A stretch of 64,000 nucleotides of DNA from Ciborinia camelliae (lineage: Eukaryota; Ascomycota; Leotiomycetes; Helotiales; Sclerotiniaceae), in the NCBI GenBank assembly GCA_025890175.1, contig JANPYM010000002.1, positions 2,247,312 through 2,311,311 of the forward strand, written 5' to 3'. Positions 63,292 through 64,000 of the stretch are shown here, piece after piece. A program made the position numbers and the translations under genes. Below the pieces are notes generated by a model. The model worked only from the letters and a program-made list of their open reading frames with translations, made no database searches and was not told the origin of the DNA. Every line of letters begins with the position of its first letter. Position 1 is the first letter of the stretch.

Positions 63292-63771
63292 TGTTGCAAG
63301 TTCAAATTTTAGGCATATACAGGGGGTATATACCGATGGCACAGGGTGTCTAATTGGTTAATACGCACTTTTCACTATAAATAGATTAAATATTAAGAGA
63401 TAATAATAGTCATATTATATATTTATATACAATATATGAAATAGTATTATTGCGGTACAGAATTAAAAATCAGAATCGAAATGAAATGTCCCACTATATT
63501 GCTTTTTCCAACTAAAATTCGAACAAAGAATTAACCTTTCCTAATGCGACGTTTCGAATCCTGAAAGAACCCTATACGATTCGAATAATCGTATTAGGCA
63601 CGTGTTTGCGTAGTTTGTACTATTATATCGTACATTTAATTATACCCTATATAATTAAATAAATATATAATTTATTAATTATTTAATTAATTAATTAATA
63701 TATTTAATTAAATAAATAAATTATATAATTAATTAAAAGATAGGTATTATATATTTAATTAAAATACAACA
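63292..63771 (-). mobile_element. LTR (about 480 bp) of a retrotransposon continuing past the window
   Basis: TGTTGCAAG at 63292 and TACAACA ending at 63771 give TGTTG/CAACA inverted ends. Immediately to the right, CACCCCCTTA (63772-63781) reads TAAGGGGGTG on the minus strand, a good polypurine tract adjoining a 3' LTR. The element is therefore in minus orientation with its internal part beyond 63,782. CACGTG occurs at 63599-63604. Right target duplication not in the window. TG/CA ends plus this tract resemble Ty1/copia elements. Confidence 0.6.
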
Positions 63772-64000
63772 CACCCCCTTAATAACTTTCTCTTGAAAAT
63801 AAGATAAAATAAAATAAAATAAAAAATGAATTTATAAAAATAAAATAAAATAAAATAAAATATGAATATATATATATAATATATATAAATATCGATTTTA
63901 TTTTTAAAATTAATATTTTTTAAAATAAAATCTTTTGATTTTATTTTTTTTAATATTAATTTTATAATAATTAAATTAATAAAATTAATTTAATTAATTT

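Larger units (their letters stand above)
38321..64000. other. Very AT-rich, gene-free block (RIP-type heterochromatin)
   Basis: Apart from short islands the sequence is almost only A and T and reading frames are short, with Ile/Lys/Asn/Phe/Leu composition and no domains. LTRs inside it differ by C/T and G/A transitions, which identifies RIP as the likely cause. Long segments lack C (about 48.2-49.0 kb and 57.5-59.6 kb) while others lack G (about 50-54 kb and 60-63 kb). Normal-composition islands are LTRs or unassigned fragments listed separately. The block reaches the window end. It could be pericentromeric or any transposon nest; nothing here shows a centromere or telomere. Confidence 0.8.

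Noticed and set aside
63338..63562. tRNA-like boxes within the right-edge LTR (TAATTGGTTAATACG and TTTCGAATCC)
   Set aside because: About 190 bp apart with no pairing arms; better explained as LTR sequence.
38321..64000. Mitochondrial origin of the AT-rich block
   Set aside because: No mitochondrial genes, and it contains LTRs with target duplications plus strand-specific transition decay; it is contiguous with nuclear genes apart from the small gap.

Overview
The window is nuclear DNA of a filamentous ascomycete (Pezizomycotina). The evidence is short introns of about 48-140 nt with GT..AG ends and CTAAC-like branch sites, a HET-domain gene, a fungal F-box-like gene, and transposons ruined by C-to-T / G-to-A transitions of the RIP (repeat-induced point mutation) type. 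Gene style and intergenic sequence rich in TACCTAGGTA would fit a leotiomycete such as the Sclerotiniaceae, but that placement is an inference.

Layout. 0.65-8.75 kb: one very large four-exon gene for a DNMT5/Rad8-type cytosine-5 DNA methyltransferase fused to a RING-containing SNF2 ATPase. 8.75-17.4 kb: gene-free, simple-repeat-rich sequence holding a 2.87-kb Tc1/mariner-like DNA transposon (about 145-bp inverted ends, TA target duplication) with a heavily AT-enriched body. 17.4-36.8 kb: the gene-bearing part, with a secreted Gly/Ser/Pro repeat protein, an unrecognised 813-aa protein whose HEFAH zinc motif is assembled only by splicing, a guanyl-specific RNase T1-type ribonuclease (minus strand), an F-box-like protein with a Lys/Ala/Ser repeat tract, a flavin-reductase-like FMN-binding protein, a HET-domain protein with a small inverted-repeat element just upstream, a mitochondrial BolA-like protein (minus strand) and an acidic protein of unknown role. 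38.3-64.0 kb: an extremely AT-rich, apparently gene-free block, consistent with RIP-degraded (possibly pericentromeric) heterochromatin. It contains a recognisable full-length LTR retrotransposon with 5-bp target duplications, LTRs of three other families, and a 10-N assembly gap flanked by a duplicated 638/640-bp segment.

No operon-like or clustered pathway is evident; the genes look independent. One thematic link is that a putative maintenance-type DNA methyltransferase lies in the same window as sequence of the kind RIP and cytosine methylation act on. That link is contextual, not demonstrated. All exon structures were worked out by hand from splice signals and reading frame and have no transcript support.
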